NCBI GenBank assembly: GCA_026645875.1
Contig: JAPKMQ010000002.1
Span: 1 to 39,460 of the forward strand
DNA length: 39,460 bases
Direction of reading: 5' to 3'
DNA from: Longilinea sp.
Lineage (GTDB): Bacteria; Chloroflexota; Anaerolineae; Anaerolineales; Anaerolineaceae
Part shown: positions 31,701 to 38,606 of the stretch, in pieces
Numbering within the stretch: position 1 is the first letter of the stretch
Layout of the letters: the number at the start of each line of letters is the position of its first letter
Translations under genes and position numbers: made by a program
Notes under the pieces: generated by a model
What the model was told of the DNA's origin: nothing
Databases searched by the model: none
What the model saw: the letters and a program-made list of their open reading frames with translations, nothing else

Positions 31701-32576
31701 GAAACACACAGCAGCATCTCTTTTCACGAAAAACGGTTGGAAATCATCACCGGCATCGCGCAACAGGTTTCCCTGGCGATCCAAAACGAACGCCTCAACC
31801 AGGAAATGGTTGAACGCGAACGGCTGGATAAGGAAATCCAGCTCGCGCGTCAGATCCAGCGCACCTTCCTGCCCAGCGAATTGCCCTCCCTGCCCGGATG
31901 GGATCTGGACATCCGCTGGCAGACGGCCCGCCAGGTGGGCGGTGATTTCTACGACGTGTTCCATTCGCGCAAAGGCACTCTTGGCCTGGTAATCGCGGAT
32001 GTTTCGGACAAAGGCCTGCCAGCCGCTCTGTACATGACCGTCACGCGGACCCTCATCCGGGCATTTATGCAAAACACAGCCTCGCCCGGGCGCGTGCTCG
32101 ACCGGGTGAACAACCTGCTGATGATGGATTCGCAGAGCGGCATGTTCGTGACAACCGTCTATGCCTTGCTTGATCCGGTGGAGGGCCAACTGCTGTGCGC
32201 CAATGCCGGCCACAACCGCGCCTTGTTGTGGCGTTCGGCCAGCGGCGAATTGGAGCAGCTCCCCAAGGGCGAGATTGCTCTGGGCGTGCTCGAGAATGTG
32301 CACTATTCCGATCACAACCTGGTGATCCTGCCAGGCGATTGCCTGATCTTCTTCACGGATGGGCTCACGGAATGTTTTTCCGTTTCAGGCGAAACCTATG
32401 GGGAGGAACGCCTGCGCAGGGTGATCCGCTCCACCGCCGCCAAAGGCGTGCACTTTCTACTTCAGGAGATTGAAAAATCCGTTGTTGAATTCCGCGGCAA
32501 TGAACCCATCTCCGACGACGTCACGTTGCTGGCCATTCAGCGCCAACCTGCGGTGGCCGCGACCCCGAATAAATAA
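28734..32576 (+). CDS. Multi-GAF SpoIIE-type (PP2C) serine phosphatase
   Basis: A 1280-residue sensor phosphatase. I count six GAF-like units, starting near residues 10, 164, 332, 503, 677 and 849; units 5 and 6 begin alike (LLQVAEACQ, LLQVAQAVV), suggesting recent duplication. There is no transmembrane segment. A linker helix (ERERLDKEIQLARQIQRTFLP) leads to the SpoIIE phosphatase domain, about 1040-1275. Its metal ligands are visible in GGDFYDVF, IADVSDKGLPAALYM, FTDGLTE and SDDVTLL. It should dephosphorylate the STAS protein in response to ligands or redox cues sensed by the GAFs. Which GAF binds what cannot be read from the sequence. It is the last gene of the operon. Confidence 0.93.
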   Translation: MVSPGLAAVPEWKQFLHLGESLLAQPNTAAQCALIAETVERLLGAQAVVWLSDAHYPLPNEPDVLLIPSPDAPEIVRQVYDDHYAGSGTANGGHRAGGNPPRELSLPIISQGSLLGVLAARREKGPAFRKEEISFLEGLVAHAASSLQIFRQVSLKNWRSDQLTLVRSVAAQIANVTDLNELCLRVTELIQKTFSYYYVAIFTLDASGDFLQFRASATQAQENRQTVLNARVGEGIIGYTVQAGEEYYVPNVHQDPHYRFIDSLPETQSEVAFPLRIDQRVLGVLDIQSDQPDAFHELDRTVLRALADNIATAVDGARLYSDVQRRAEQISAVIDITHALTSILDLDTLLETVVETIQKRFGYPFVHLYSVHPGRRLIFYWAGSGPRSNVLREQQNQVSLDDPVGIIPWVARTGKVLLANDVQKEPLYRSSELPPFDICSEVALPLSYGGETQAILDIQSTACNAFDEKDVSILEALSASIAIALRNASLYRSEQWRRQVADSFRDVANLLNADVGLDELLNSILLELEKNLPCNASAIWLYEEDPRDQGPGDRLRLAYAHGFTLENMQHIRQENPTINQSLEAALESPEPIIRRPSDPLGPLGAVMNFAPEYSSITAPLMAGDQPLGVLTLAHSTYGRYGSEARAMTATFASYASSAIQNARLFADAQEQAWVSTVLLQVAEACQALNTVDDLLETMTRLTPLLVGIKNCAIFLFDSNRQAFILKNLFGIEGLEKNVTPFYESEAPGFQQLRLTQAPVFITDANTELLLPEAATGEGGTLVLIPLMTRQEITGAMLVGHQNDDLPGFHQFFNQQTLAILQGIAHQTAVAVENIQLLEVRQEEAYVTAVLLQVAQAVVSQNNLTDILDTIGHLMPILVGIDACIIYLWDRERKRLVAAQAFTGQRPLDQQVMGQSYAAGEFALLDQTVQTDSPSACRLPDPAFPPTEWNNLPCLSPGEMPTPVQSANGAWALGFPLSVKGEVYGVMLTQETHSSISFHEKRLEIITGIAQQVSLAIQNERLNQEMVERERLDKEIQLARQIQRTFLPSELPSLPGWDLDIRWQTARQVGGDFYDVFHSRKGTLGLVIADVSDKGLPAALYMTVTRTLIRAFMQNTASPGRVLDRVNNLLMMDSQSGMFVTTVYALLDPVEGQLLCANAGHNRALLWRSASGELEQLPKGEIALGVLENVHYSDHNLVILPGDCLIFFTDGLTECFSVSGETYGEERLRRVIRSTAAKGVHFLLQEIEKSVVEFRGNEPISDDVTLLAIQRQPAVAATPNK

Positions 32577-32599
32577 AACGGCCGCTGTGGTAGCGGCCG
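32571..32599 (-). terminator. Hairpin between convergent phosphatase and FtsB-like genes
   Basis: CGGCCGCT / AGCGGCCG, 8-base perfect stem, 5-base loop. On the minus strand it is followed by TTTTATTT; there is no T-run on the plus strand. It overlaps the phosphatase stop. Confidence 0.65.
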
Positions 32600-32621
32600 A
32601 TCAAATCATTCACGTGGCTGG

Positions 32622-32999
32622 TCATTCACCGAAGAAGAGCGCCCACCAGACCTGCCAATTCTCCAGCTTCACCTGCTCGGTGGGAGCGGTGATAACTGGC
32701 ATGGGGGTTGCATCCGCAGGGGATATGGGCACGATCAACTGATCACCCGGCATCACCATCATGCCTTCCTCCCTGGCCCATTTCTCCACCGCCAGTTCCG
32801 ATGTCGCAAAAGCAATTTGCGTTTCAATGCTCGCCGCGGTGCTGGTCAACCCAGAAATTTCGGCGCGCATCGAATCTCGATCACGGGTCAGGCGGTACAG
32901 ATCATTCAAGCGCGAATTCAGGTCCACCATCAGAAAAAAAAGAAGGACCAGGCCAGCAATGATGAGGATGCGTTTCTTGTCGAACTGGATGCTCTTCAT
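32622..32999 (-). CDS. FtsB/DivIC-like septum formation initiator protein
   Basis: A 125-residue bitopic protein. It has a short basic N-terminus, one helix (ILIIAGLVLLFFLMVDL, about 11-27), then a coiled coil (LNDLYRLTRDRDSMRAEISGL, about 31-60). A segment like the FtsB/DivIC C-terminal region follows (ATSELAVEKWAREEGMMVMPGDQL). FtsB/DivIC proteins link FtsL and FtsQ/DivIB in the divisome. The C-terminal 30 residues end in an aromatic WQVWWALFF. GGAG precedes the ATG by about 11 bases. It lies 85 bases downstream of tRNA-Leu on the same strand and may share its promoter by read-through. Confidence 0.78.
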   Translation of the reverse strand: MKSIQFDKKRILIIAGLVLLFFLMVDLNSRLNDLYRLTRDRDSMRAEISGLTSTAASIETQIAFATSELAVEKWAREEGMMVMPGDQLIVPISPADATPMPVITAPTEQVKLENWQVWWALFFGE

Positions 33000-33049
33000 A
33001 TGCGTATGTTACTCCAATACCCCGAGGGTTGCAAGTTGAAGACCAGTAG

Positions 33050-33080
33050 AAAAACAATGACCCCGCTCATCACGGGGTCA
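33050..33080 (-). terminator. Terminator immediately after tRNA-Leu
   Basis: On the minus strand TGACCCCG / CGGGGTCA, 8-base stem with a 7-base loop, then TTGTTTTTC. It begins 4 bases from the tRNA 3' end. Confidence 0.8.
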
Positions 33081-33083
33081 AGG

Positions 33084-33168
<85 letters not shown>

Positions 33169-33189
33169 AATTCATTTTCAACGGGCAGA

Positions 33190-33217
33190 ATTTTATCGCA
33201 AATCCAAGATTTGTCAA
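33190..33217 (-). promoter_or_regulatory. tRNA-Leu promoter
   Basis: On the minus strand, TTGACA, a 16-base spacer and TAAAAT, with the -10 about 22 bases from the tRNA 5' end. Full consensus -35. Confidence 0.75.
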
Positions 33218-33254
33218 CCTTTATCGAGAATTCTCCCGACAGGATTCCCGTCCG

Positions 33255-33263
33255 TGCTATAAT
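33255..33263 (+). promoter_or_regulatory. Extended -10 promoter of the kinase-like/LysM/LCP operon
   Basis: TGCTATAAT, perfect TATAAT with the TG extension, 33 bases before ATG 33297. A small CCCC-TCA-GGGG hairpin sits at the expected transcription start. Confidence 0.6.
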
Positions 33264-33296
33264 CCCCTCAGGGGTAATGAAATCAGGGTTAACTAG

Positions 33297-35696
33297 ATGA
33301 TGGTAACAACAATCACCCAACTGCTCAATGTGTTAACAGCGCCGCCAGGCAACCTGGTCTACCATACCGTGCTTGCTTTTTCAGTGGTCATGGCCCTGCA
33401 GGCGGCCATTTTCAACACAGCACGCATGTCCAGGCCCACCCACCGCCGAACAATGCTCGGTCTGGCTGTTGTGTTGGTCTTTCAGTTGGCCATGTTCCTG
33501 GCCAGCGGACTGGCCTGGCAGGGGCTGTTCAATGCCCATTTGCTTCTGCCGCCGCTTGACCGGGCCGTGCAATTTCTCTCGCTGGCATGGATCATCTGGA
33601 TGTGGGCCGCTCCCGCCCGCAACCGCGCGGCGGATGCCGGACTGGCGATTTTAACTTTGTTGGGAATCATCGCGCTGGTGTTTTCCTGGTCATCCTGGGG
33701 CGCAGCCGGCGCAGCGCTGCAGTTTAATGGCTCGTGGCTGGATTGGGTCTGGCAGATCGGTTCGCTGGCATTTGCCATCATCGGCATGATTGGCCTGGCA
33801 CTGAGCCGGCCTGCGCGTTGGGGCAGCGGGGTTGCATTCCTGTTGCTGGCCGGTTTCGGCATTGGCGCTCATCTGCTATTCACTCAAACGGATGCCGACC
33901 TGTCCGGTTTCATTCGCCTGGCATTGTTGTGCGCATTTCCGCTTCTCCCCGCATTGGCGCAACGAACCGCGCTGTCAACCGATAGCGAAACCAATCAGGC
34001 CGACCTGCCATCCACCAATGGCGTGGACGTGGAAGGTCGCAAACGGCTGGGCGGCGATCCAAGGACTATTTATGCCTGGCTGCAACTTGCCAATCAGGCC
34101 GAGCCGCAGGAGACAGGCATCGCGCTTACCCGCGCCGTAGCGCAAACCATGCTGGCCGACTTCACCTTCCTGGTCAAGATGGAGTCAAATCTGGGCAGTA
34201 TGGTGGTCGATTGTGGATATGATCTCATCCGGGAGGAGCCCATCACCGGCGCAAACCTTCCGCTCAGCCAGGTGCCGGCCCTGTTCAGCGCGCTTTCGCG
34301 CGGCAAACCCTTGCGCCTTGCCACCAACGGCACGCCCCCGCAGGACCTGGTAAGTCTGGCACGCGCGTTCGGGTTGAATGAATCCGGTCATCTGCTGGCT
34401 GTTCCTTTGATGTCCCAACCGGGCGCCTGGGGTGCGGGGTTGGTCCTGCTAACGCCGTATTCCACTCGTTTGTGGACTTCGGAAGATCAAAATTTTCTCA
34501 CCGGCATGACCGAATCGCTTAGCCAGGTCATCCAACGGGCTTCCGCAAAATCCGAAATTCATCTCAATGCCGAACAGGGTCAGTTTGAAATTCAGGACTT
34601 GCAGCGCCAAATGGAATCACTGCAAGCCGAACTTGCGCAAGCGCGGGAGCTCTCCTCAGCCCGAAGTTTGAAACTGGATGGTCAAATCTCCTCCGAAAAT
34701 GCCACCCCATCTGACCAGGCGACCTGGCTGGAGGTTCAGCAGGCGGCCCAGGAGGCCATTCTGCGCCTGGAAGCTGAAAACGAAGAACTGCGCCGGTTGC
34801 TGACGAAAAACCAGCCGGTTGCCCAGGCGGAAGAGGATAAAGAGTTCCTGGAAGCTGAAATGCGGTTGACCCTGGAAGAGGTGGCGCGGCTGCAAAACCA
34901 ACTGGCCGACGCCAATAAGCGCGCGGCACATCTGGAAAAGCTGGCTGCTGACGGCGAACGCCTGCCAGATGAAGAGCGCGAGATGATCGCATCGATTTAC
35001 CAGGAATTGCGCCAGCCGCTCTCCTCCATCGTCGGTTATACCGATCTGTTGCTGGGCGAATCGGTTGGCATCATTGGCGCACTGCAACGAAAGTTTCTCG
35101 AGCGAATCAAATCCTCCTCCGACCGCCTCCGTGCGCTCATCGACGACCTGTTGCGCATTTCCAACCTGCAACACGGCAGCAAAGATTTCAACCCGAAAGC
35201 CGTTGAACTCGAAGAAATTATTGACCAGGCCCTCACGGAGACCAGCGGCTACCTGCGGGATAAATCCATCACCCTGCAACTTGATCTTCCGGAGACACTG
35301 CCGTCCATCCACGCGGACCGGGATGCCCTGCAACAGGTCCTGGTTCAATTGATCCAGAACGCCGGCGCGGTCACGCCCGTCGAGGGAACGGTCAGCCTGC
35401 AGGTGGAAATCCAGGACAAGGCAGCCGATGGGCAGGCCGTCGCAATTCATGTGACCGATTGCGGCGGCGGAATTGCGCCTGAGGATCTGTCCCGGGTGTT
35501 TTCGCGCCGTTACCGCGCGGAAAACGCCCTGATTCAGGGCATCGGCGATACGGGCGTTGGCCTGTCCATCGTAAAAACCCTGGTGGAAATGCACGGTGGC
35601 CGCATCTGGGTGGACTCGACACCCGGCGAAGGCAGTATCTTCAGCATCCTGCTGCCGTTGCAGTCGGGCCAGGTATTGAAACAACCGCCCGCATGA
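33297..35696 (+). CDS. 7-TM, GAF-containing histidine-kinase-like protein lacking the phosphoacceptor His
   Basis: A 799-residue protein. Residues about 18-225 contain seven hydrophobic helices, then a GAF-like region (about 255-415), a coiled coil (about 420-560), a HisKA-like helical hairpin (565-630) and a GHKL ATPase domain (675-795). The ATP site looks usable: LIQNAG (N-box), VTDCGGGIAPEDL (G1) and GDTGVGLSIVKTLVEMHGG (G2). The H-box, however, reads YQELRQPLSSIVGYTDLLL where kinases have SHELRTPL, so Gln 569 replaces the phosphorylated His. No response regulator is nearby. Two adjacent ATGs could be the start. It overlaps the LysM gene by ATGA, pointing to a cell-envelope function. Confidence 0.85.
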   Translation: MMVTTITQLLNVLTAPPGNLVYHTVLAFSVVMALQAAIFNTARMSRPTHRRTMLGLAVVLVFQLAMFLASGLAWQGLFNAHLLLPPLDRAVQFLSLAWIIWMWAAPARNRAADAGLAILTLLGIIALVFSWSSWGAAGAALQFNGSWLDWVWQIGSLAFAIIGMIGLALSRPARWGSGVAFLLLAGFGIGAHLLFTQTDADLSGFIRLALLCAFPLLPALAQRTALSTDSETNQADLPSTNGVDVEGRKRLGGDPRTIYAWLQLANQAEPQETGIALTRAVAQTMLADFTFLVKMESNLGSMVVDCGYDLIREEPITGANLPLSQVPALFSALSRGKPLRLATNGTPPQDLVSLARAFGLNESGHLLAVPLMSQPGAWGAGLVLLTPYSTRLWTSEDQNFLTGMTESLSQVIQRASAKSEIHLNAEQGQFEIQDLQRQMESLQAELAQARELSSARSLKLDGQISSENATPSDQATWLEVQQAAQEAILRLEAENEELRRLLTKNQPVAQAEEDKEFLEAEMRLTLEEVARLQNQLADANKRAAHLEKLAADGERLPDEEREMIASIYQELRQPLSSIVGYTDLLLGESVGIIGALQRKFLERIKSSSDRLRALIDDLLRISNLQHGSKDFNPKAVELEEIIDQALTETSGYLRDKSITLQLDLPETLPSIHADRDALQQVLVQLIQNAGAVTPVEGTVSLQVEIQDKAADGQAVAIHVTDCGGGIAPEDLSRVFSRRYRAENALIQGIGDTGVGLSIVKTLVEMHGGRIWVDSTPGEGSIFSILLPLQSGQVLKQPPA

Positions 35697-36433
35697 ACAT
35701 CGCCCGCGAATTCTTCAGAGGCATCCTTTCCGCCGGATTGATTCTGTTGGTGGTAGTTGGGGCGTTAATCATATCGCAGGTGGAACAAGCCGCAGCGCCT
35801 GCGGCAGAGCCGGATTCCGGCGAAATGCCCTTTGATTTTCCAACCGGCCTGGCCATTCTAAAAACGCCCACACCAGCGCAGGCCAGTCCGGCCGCCACCG
35901 CCACAATTGCGTGCGCCAAACCCACGGGCTGGCTGGAATATGCCGTCCAGGTTGGCGACACCTTGGTCGATCTGGCAGCCAGGGTCGCAGCGACGCCGGA
36001 CCAACTGCGCGAGGGCAACTGCCTGCTCAGCGACGAACTGGTGGCCGGAACGCTGCTCTATCTGCCGCCTGTCCAAGCCATGCGCACTTCAATGCCCACG
36101 CTGACACAGACGCCGGTTCCATGCGGTCCGCCTGTCGGATGGATATCTTACCGCGTCCAGTCGCAGGACACACTCTTTCGCATCAGCCTGGATTACGGCG
36201 TCAGCGTGCCGCAATTGCAATTTGCCAATTGCATGGGAAACTCTACTTTCCTGCGCACCGGTGAATTCATCTATGTGCCCAACGTGGCCACCCGCACCCC
36301 GGATTTTTCACCGACGCCGACTGGAACAAATATCCCCACGTTGACGTCTACACCTGAGACACAAACTGTGGAACCCTCCGCAACCGCCGACCTGACTGTG
36401 ACACCCACCGATTCGAGTTACCCTGCGCCATGA
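35693..36433 (+). CDS. Membrane-anchored protein with two LysM domains
   Basis: A 246-residue protein with an N-terminal helix (ILSAGLILLVVVGALIISQV) followed by a Pro/Ala spacer. LysM 1 lies at about 83-126 (YAVQVGDTLVDLAARVAATPDQLREGNCL) and LysM 2 at about 150-196 (YRVQSQDTLFRISLDYGVSVPQLQFANCM). A Thr/Pro-rich tail ends it. The two LysM copies share the pattern of a Cys after the Asn (GNCL, ANCM) and a preceding CAKPTGW / CGPPVGW, giving two cysteine pairs that could form disulfides. It is coupled to the kinase-like gene by a 4-base overlap and is 28 bases from the LCP gene. Probable role: binding peptidoglycan. Confidence 0.88.
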   Translation: MNIAREFFRGILSAGLILLVVVGALIISQVEQAAAPAAEPDSGEMPFDFPTGLAILKTPTPAQASPAATATIACAKPTGWLEYAVQVGDTLVDLAARVAATPDQLREGNCLLSDELVAGTLLYLPPVQAMRTSMPTLTQTPVPCGPPVGWISYRVQSQDTLFRISLDYGVSVPQLQFANCMGNSTFLRTGEFIYVPNVATRTPDFSPTPTGTNIPTLTSTPETQTVEPSATADLTVTPTDSSYPAP

Positions 36434-36461
36434 GCGCGCGTGAACTGGAAAAGAGATCATC

Positions 36462-37505
36462 ATGCGCAGATTATTAATCGTTTTTTCAATCCTGGTCCTG
36501 GTTTCGATCGCCTGCAATTTGCCTGGCCTCGCCAGCACCAGTTCCGGCACAGTACCGGTTGTCAATACATGGCAACTGGTCACACCAGACCCGAATGCAA
36601 CCGTCACACCCACGCCCTTCCAGCCTGGTGCAGCCACAACCACCCCGCCCATCCCACCTACCCAGCCCGGCCCCACCGCGACGCCAACTGAACAGGCTGA
36701 CGGATCCGGCCCGATCATCCATAACCTGAAAAGGCCTGATGGCCAGGTCAACATCATGATCCTGGGATCCGATTTCCGTCCCGGCGGTGGATCGCGCACG
36801 GATGTGATCATGCTGGCATCCGTTAACACAAAGAATGGCACCGTGAGCGTGATCTCTTTTCCCCGGGATGTGTATGTGTTCGTGCCCGGCCGCGGGATGG
36901 ACCGCTTGAATACGCCGTATGCCTATGAAGGCTTCCCGCTGCTCGCCGATACCATGGAATACAACTTCGGCGTACGGCCTGACCACTACATGATCACCAA
37001 TTTTTCCGGCTTTAAAGCCATAGTGGATACGCTCGGCGGGATCAACGTCTACGTAGGCGCTTACCTGCGCGACAAATGTGACCTGCCGGTGCGTGACTGG
37101 GAAGGCTATTGCAGCATATCCTCCGGCGCGACCTGGATGGACGGCGAAACCGCCTTGTGGTACGTGCGCTCCCGCTACACCACATCCGATCTCGACCGCA
37201 CCCGCCGGGAGCAGGAAGTGATGGAAGCTTTCTTCCGCCGCCTGATGAGCCTGAACGCGGTTGCCCGCGCGCCTGAACTATACCGCCTGTTCATCAGTTC
37301 GGTGGAAACCGATCTCGGCATCGATGATCTCTTGCCCATGGTAGGGATTGCCCCGCAACTGCTCAGCGATGACAGCCGCATCAGCCGGCATTTGATTGGG
37401 ATCAATTACCTTACCCCATATGTCACCGAGTTGGGCGCGCAGGTGCTCATTCCAAACCGTCCGGCTATCTGGGAGTTGATCAGGCAGGAAGTCTACGGGC
37501 AGTAA
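36462..37505 (+). CDS. LytR-CpsA-Psr (LCP) family lipoprotein
   Basis: A 347-residue protein whose signal ends at SIAC (Cys near 19), followed by a Thr/Pro linker. LCP motifs are VNIMILGSDFRPGGGSRTDVIMLASV (about 93-118), VSVISFPRDVYVFVPG, DRLNTPYAYEG and YVRSRYTTSDLDRTRREQEVM near residue 240, with the Arg/Asp residues that bind the pyrophosphate head. LCP enzymes attach undecaprenyl-linked glycopolymers to peptidoglycan or other wall acceptors. AAAGAG precedes the ATG. It completes an apparent operon of sensor, LysM and LCP proteins. Lipid anchoring instead of the usual N-terminal helix is a reading of the lipobox and could be wrong. Confidence 0.92.
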   Translation: MRRLLIVFSILVLVSIACNLPGLASTSSGTVPVVNTWQLVTPDPNATVTPTPFQPGAATTTPPIPPTQPGPTATPTEQADGSGPIIHNLKRPDGQVNIMILGSDFRPGGGSRTDVIMLASVNTKNGTVSVISFPRDVYVFVPGRGMDRLNTPYAYEGFPLLADTMEYNFGVRPDHYMITNFSGFKAIVDTLGGINVYVGAYLRDKCDLPVRDWEGYCSISSGATWMDGETALWYVRSRYTTSDLDRTRREQEVMEAFFRRLMSLNAVARAPELYRLFISSVETDLGIDDLLPMVGIAPQLLSDDSRISRHLIGINYLTPYVTELGAQVLIPNRPAIWELIRQEVYGQ

Positions 37506-37532
37506 CTTAATCACTGGGTTTGCACTCGATCC

Positions 37533-37567
37533 ATCGCGCGGGCAGTCAATTACCCGCGCGATAGTTT
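37533..37567 (+). terminator. Terminator after the LCP gene
   Basis: ATCGCGCGGG / CCCGCGCGAT, 10-base perfect stem with a 10-base loop, followed by AGTTTT. Confidence 0.8.
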
Positions 37568-37594
37568 TACCTTATGACCTACACGAACTGCCAT

Positions 37595-37623
37595 TTGACA
37601 ACCGGTAGTAAATCATGTACACT
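37595..37623 (+). promoter_or_regulatory. Strong promoter of the recombinase-like gene
   Basis: Consensus TTGACA (37595-37600), a 17-base spacer and TACACT (37618-37623), 43 bases before the ATG. This is the closest match to a full sigma-70 consensus among plus-strand promoters here. Confidence 0.7.
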
Positions 37624-37666
37624 GTAACAAAGAAAGCTATACGCAAAAACCAGCAAGGAACCAGCG

Positions 37667-38569
37667 ATGTCTGAACCTTCACCCGCTGCACATATCACTG
37701 CGAACACTCCGCTCCTCCCCGCCATTCGCGCCTGGGAAATGTACCTGCTCGATCAGAGCCGCTCTCCCTACACGGTCAAAGCTTTCGTTGGCGACCTGCA
37801 ACTTCTTGCAGCGCACATGCCCCCCGACCGTCCGGTCGGCACGATCACCACCAAGGACCTCAATCAATTCTTGCAGTGGCTTCAAAATGGGCGCGGCATC
37901 CCGTGCAGCCCCAAGAGTCTCGCCCGGCGCATCACCTCCATCAAAGCGTTCTTTCGTTGGCTGGCGCAAAGCGGGCGGATTTCCCCCGATCCAGCCGAGA
38001 AGGTGCTGCAGCAGTCGGTGATGAGCCCGCTGCCCATCATCCTGACCCCTGAAGAAGAACAGCGGGTGATTGAGGTGGCGCATAAATATCGCGTTGCCAA
38101 AAAGCCGGACGCGCGCCCATACACGCTACTTATGCTTCTGCTGACGACGGGCATCAAAAAAGGCGAATGCCTGGCCCTCAACGTCAACCACATCGACCTG
38201 GAAAGTCCCGGCGGCCCGATCCTTTTCATCCGCTACGCCACCCCGCGCTCGCGCTACAAGGAACGCAAAATCGACCTGACGCCAGAATGGGTGGATAGTT
38301 ACCGCGAATACCTGGCGCAATACACCCCGCGCGATACCATCTTTCCGTGGTCGCCGCGCCGGCTGGAATACCTGTTGGAAGACCTTGGCGAAGAAGCTGG
38401 TCTGGAAAAGCATTTATCCTTCGACATGTGCCGCTGGACAAGCGTGTTGAACGACTGGCGGGCCGGAATCGAGCACGACCAGATCCGCCAGAAAATGGGC
38501 ATCTCGAAAATTCAATGGCGCGAAATCAATTTTAAATTGCGCAGGCTATCCGGCGAAGTGGCTGCCTGA
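37667..38569 (+). CDS. Tyrosine-recombinase-fold protein with degenerate active site
   Basis: A 300-residue protein with the XerC/D layout. It has an N-terminal SAM-like DNA-binding domain (about 20-110: SPYTVKAFVGDLQLL, ITSIKAFFRWLAQSG) and a catalytic-fold domain (about 125-295). Aligned by eye to XerD, Arg I (TGLRxSE) is Lys 164 (TGIKKGE) and the HxxR His is Asp 253 (DMCR). The LGH His is Ile 279 (MGIS) and the nucleophilic Tyr is Asn 288 (EINFK). The beta-hairpin Lys (RYKER) and Arg 256 remain. It therefore should not cut DNA. AAGGAA, a strong promoter and a terminator indicate a living gene. No attachment-site repeats or other mobile genes flank it. Confidence 0.85.
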   Translation: MSEPSPAAHITANTPLLPAIRAWEMYLLDQSRSPYTVKAFVGDLQLLAAHMPPDRPVGTITTKDLNQFLQWLQNGRGIPCSPKSLARRITSIKAFFRWLAQSGRISPDPAEKVLQQSVMSPLPIILTPEEEQRVIEVAHKYRVAKKPDARPYTLLMLLLTTGIKKGECLALNVNHIDLESPGGPILFIRYATPRSRYKERKIDLTPEWVDSYREYLAQYTPRDTIFPWSPRRLEYLLEDLGEEAGLEKHLSFDMCRWTSVLNDWRAGIEHDQIRQKMGISKIQWREINFKLRRLSGEVAA

Positions 38570-38576
38570 ATAGATC

Positions 38577-38606
38577 CCGGCGTCCAAGTGGACGCCGGTT
38601 ATTTTT
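38577..38606 (+). terminator. Terminator after the recombinase-like gene
   Basis: CCGGCGTCCA / TGGACGCCGG, 10-base perfect inverted repeat, followed by TTATTTTTT. It overlaps the tilS stop region at the convergent junction. Confidence 0.85.

Noticed and set aside
34656-35684. 342-residue minus-strand ORF opposite the kinase-like gene.
   Set aside because: The plus strand shows coiled-coil, HisKA and GHKL motifs; the minus frame shows none.
37595-38569. Integrative element or prophage around the recombinase-like gene.
   Set aside because: No attachment-site direct repeats, no phage or plasmid genes, housekeeping genes on both sides, and the nearest tRNA is over 4 kb away.
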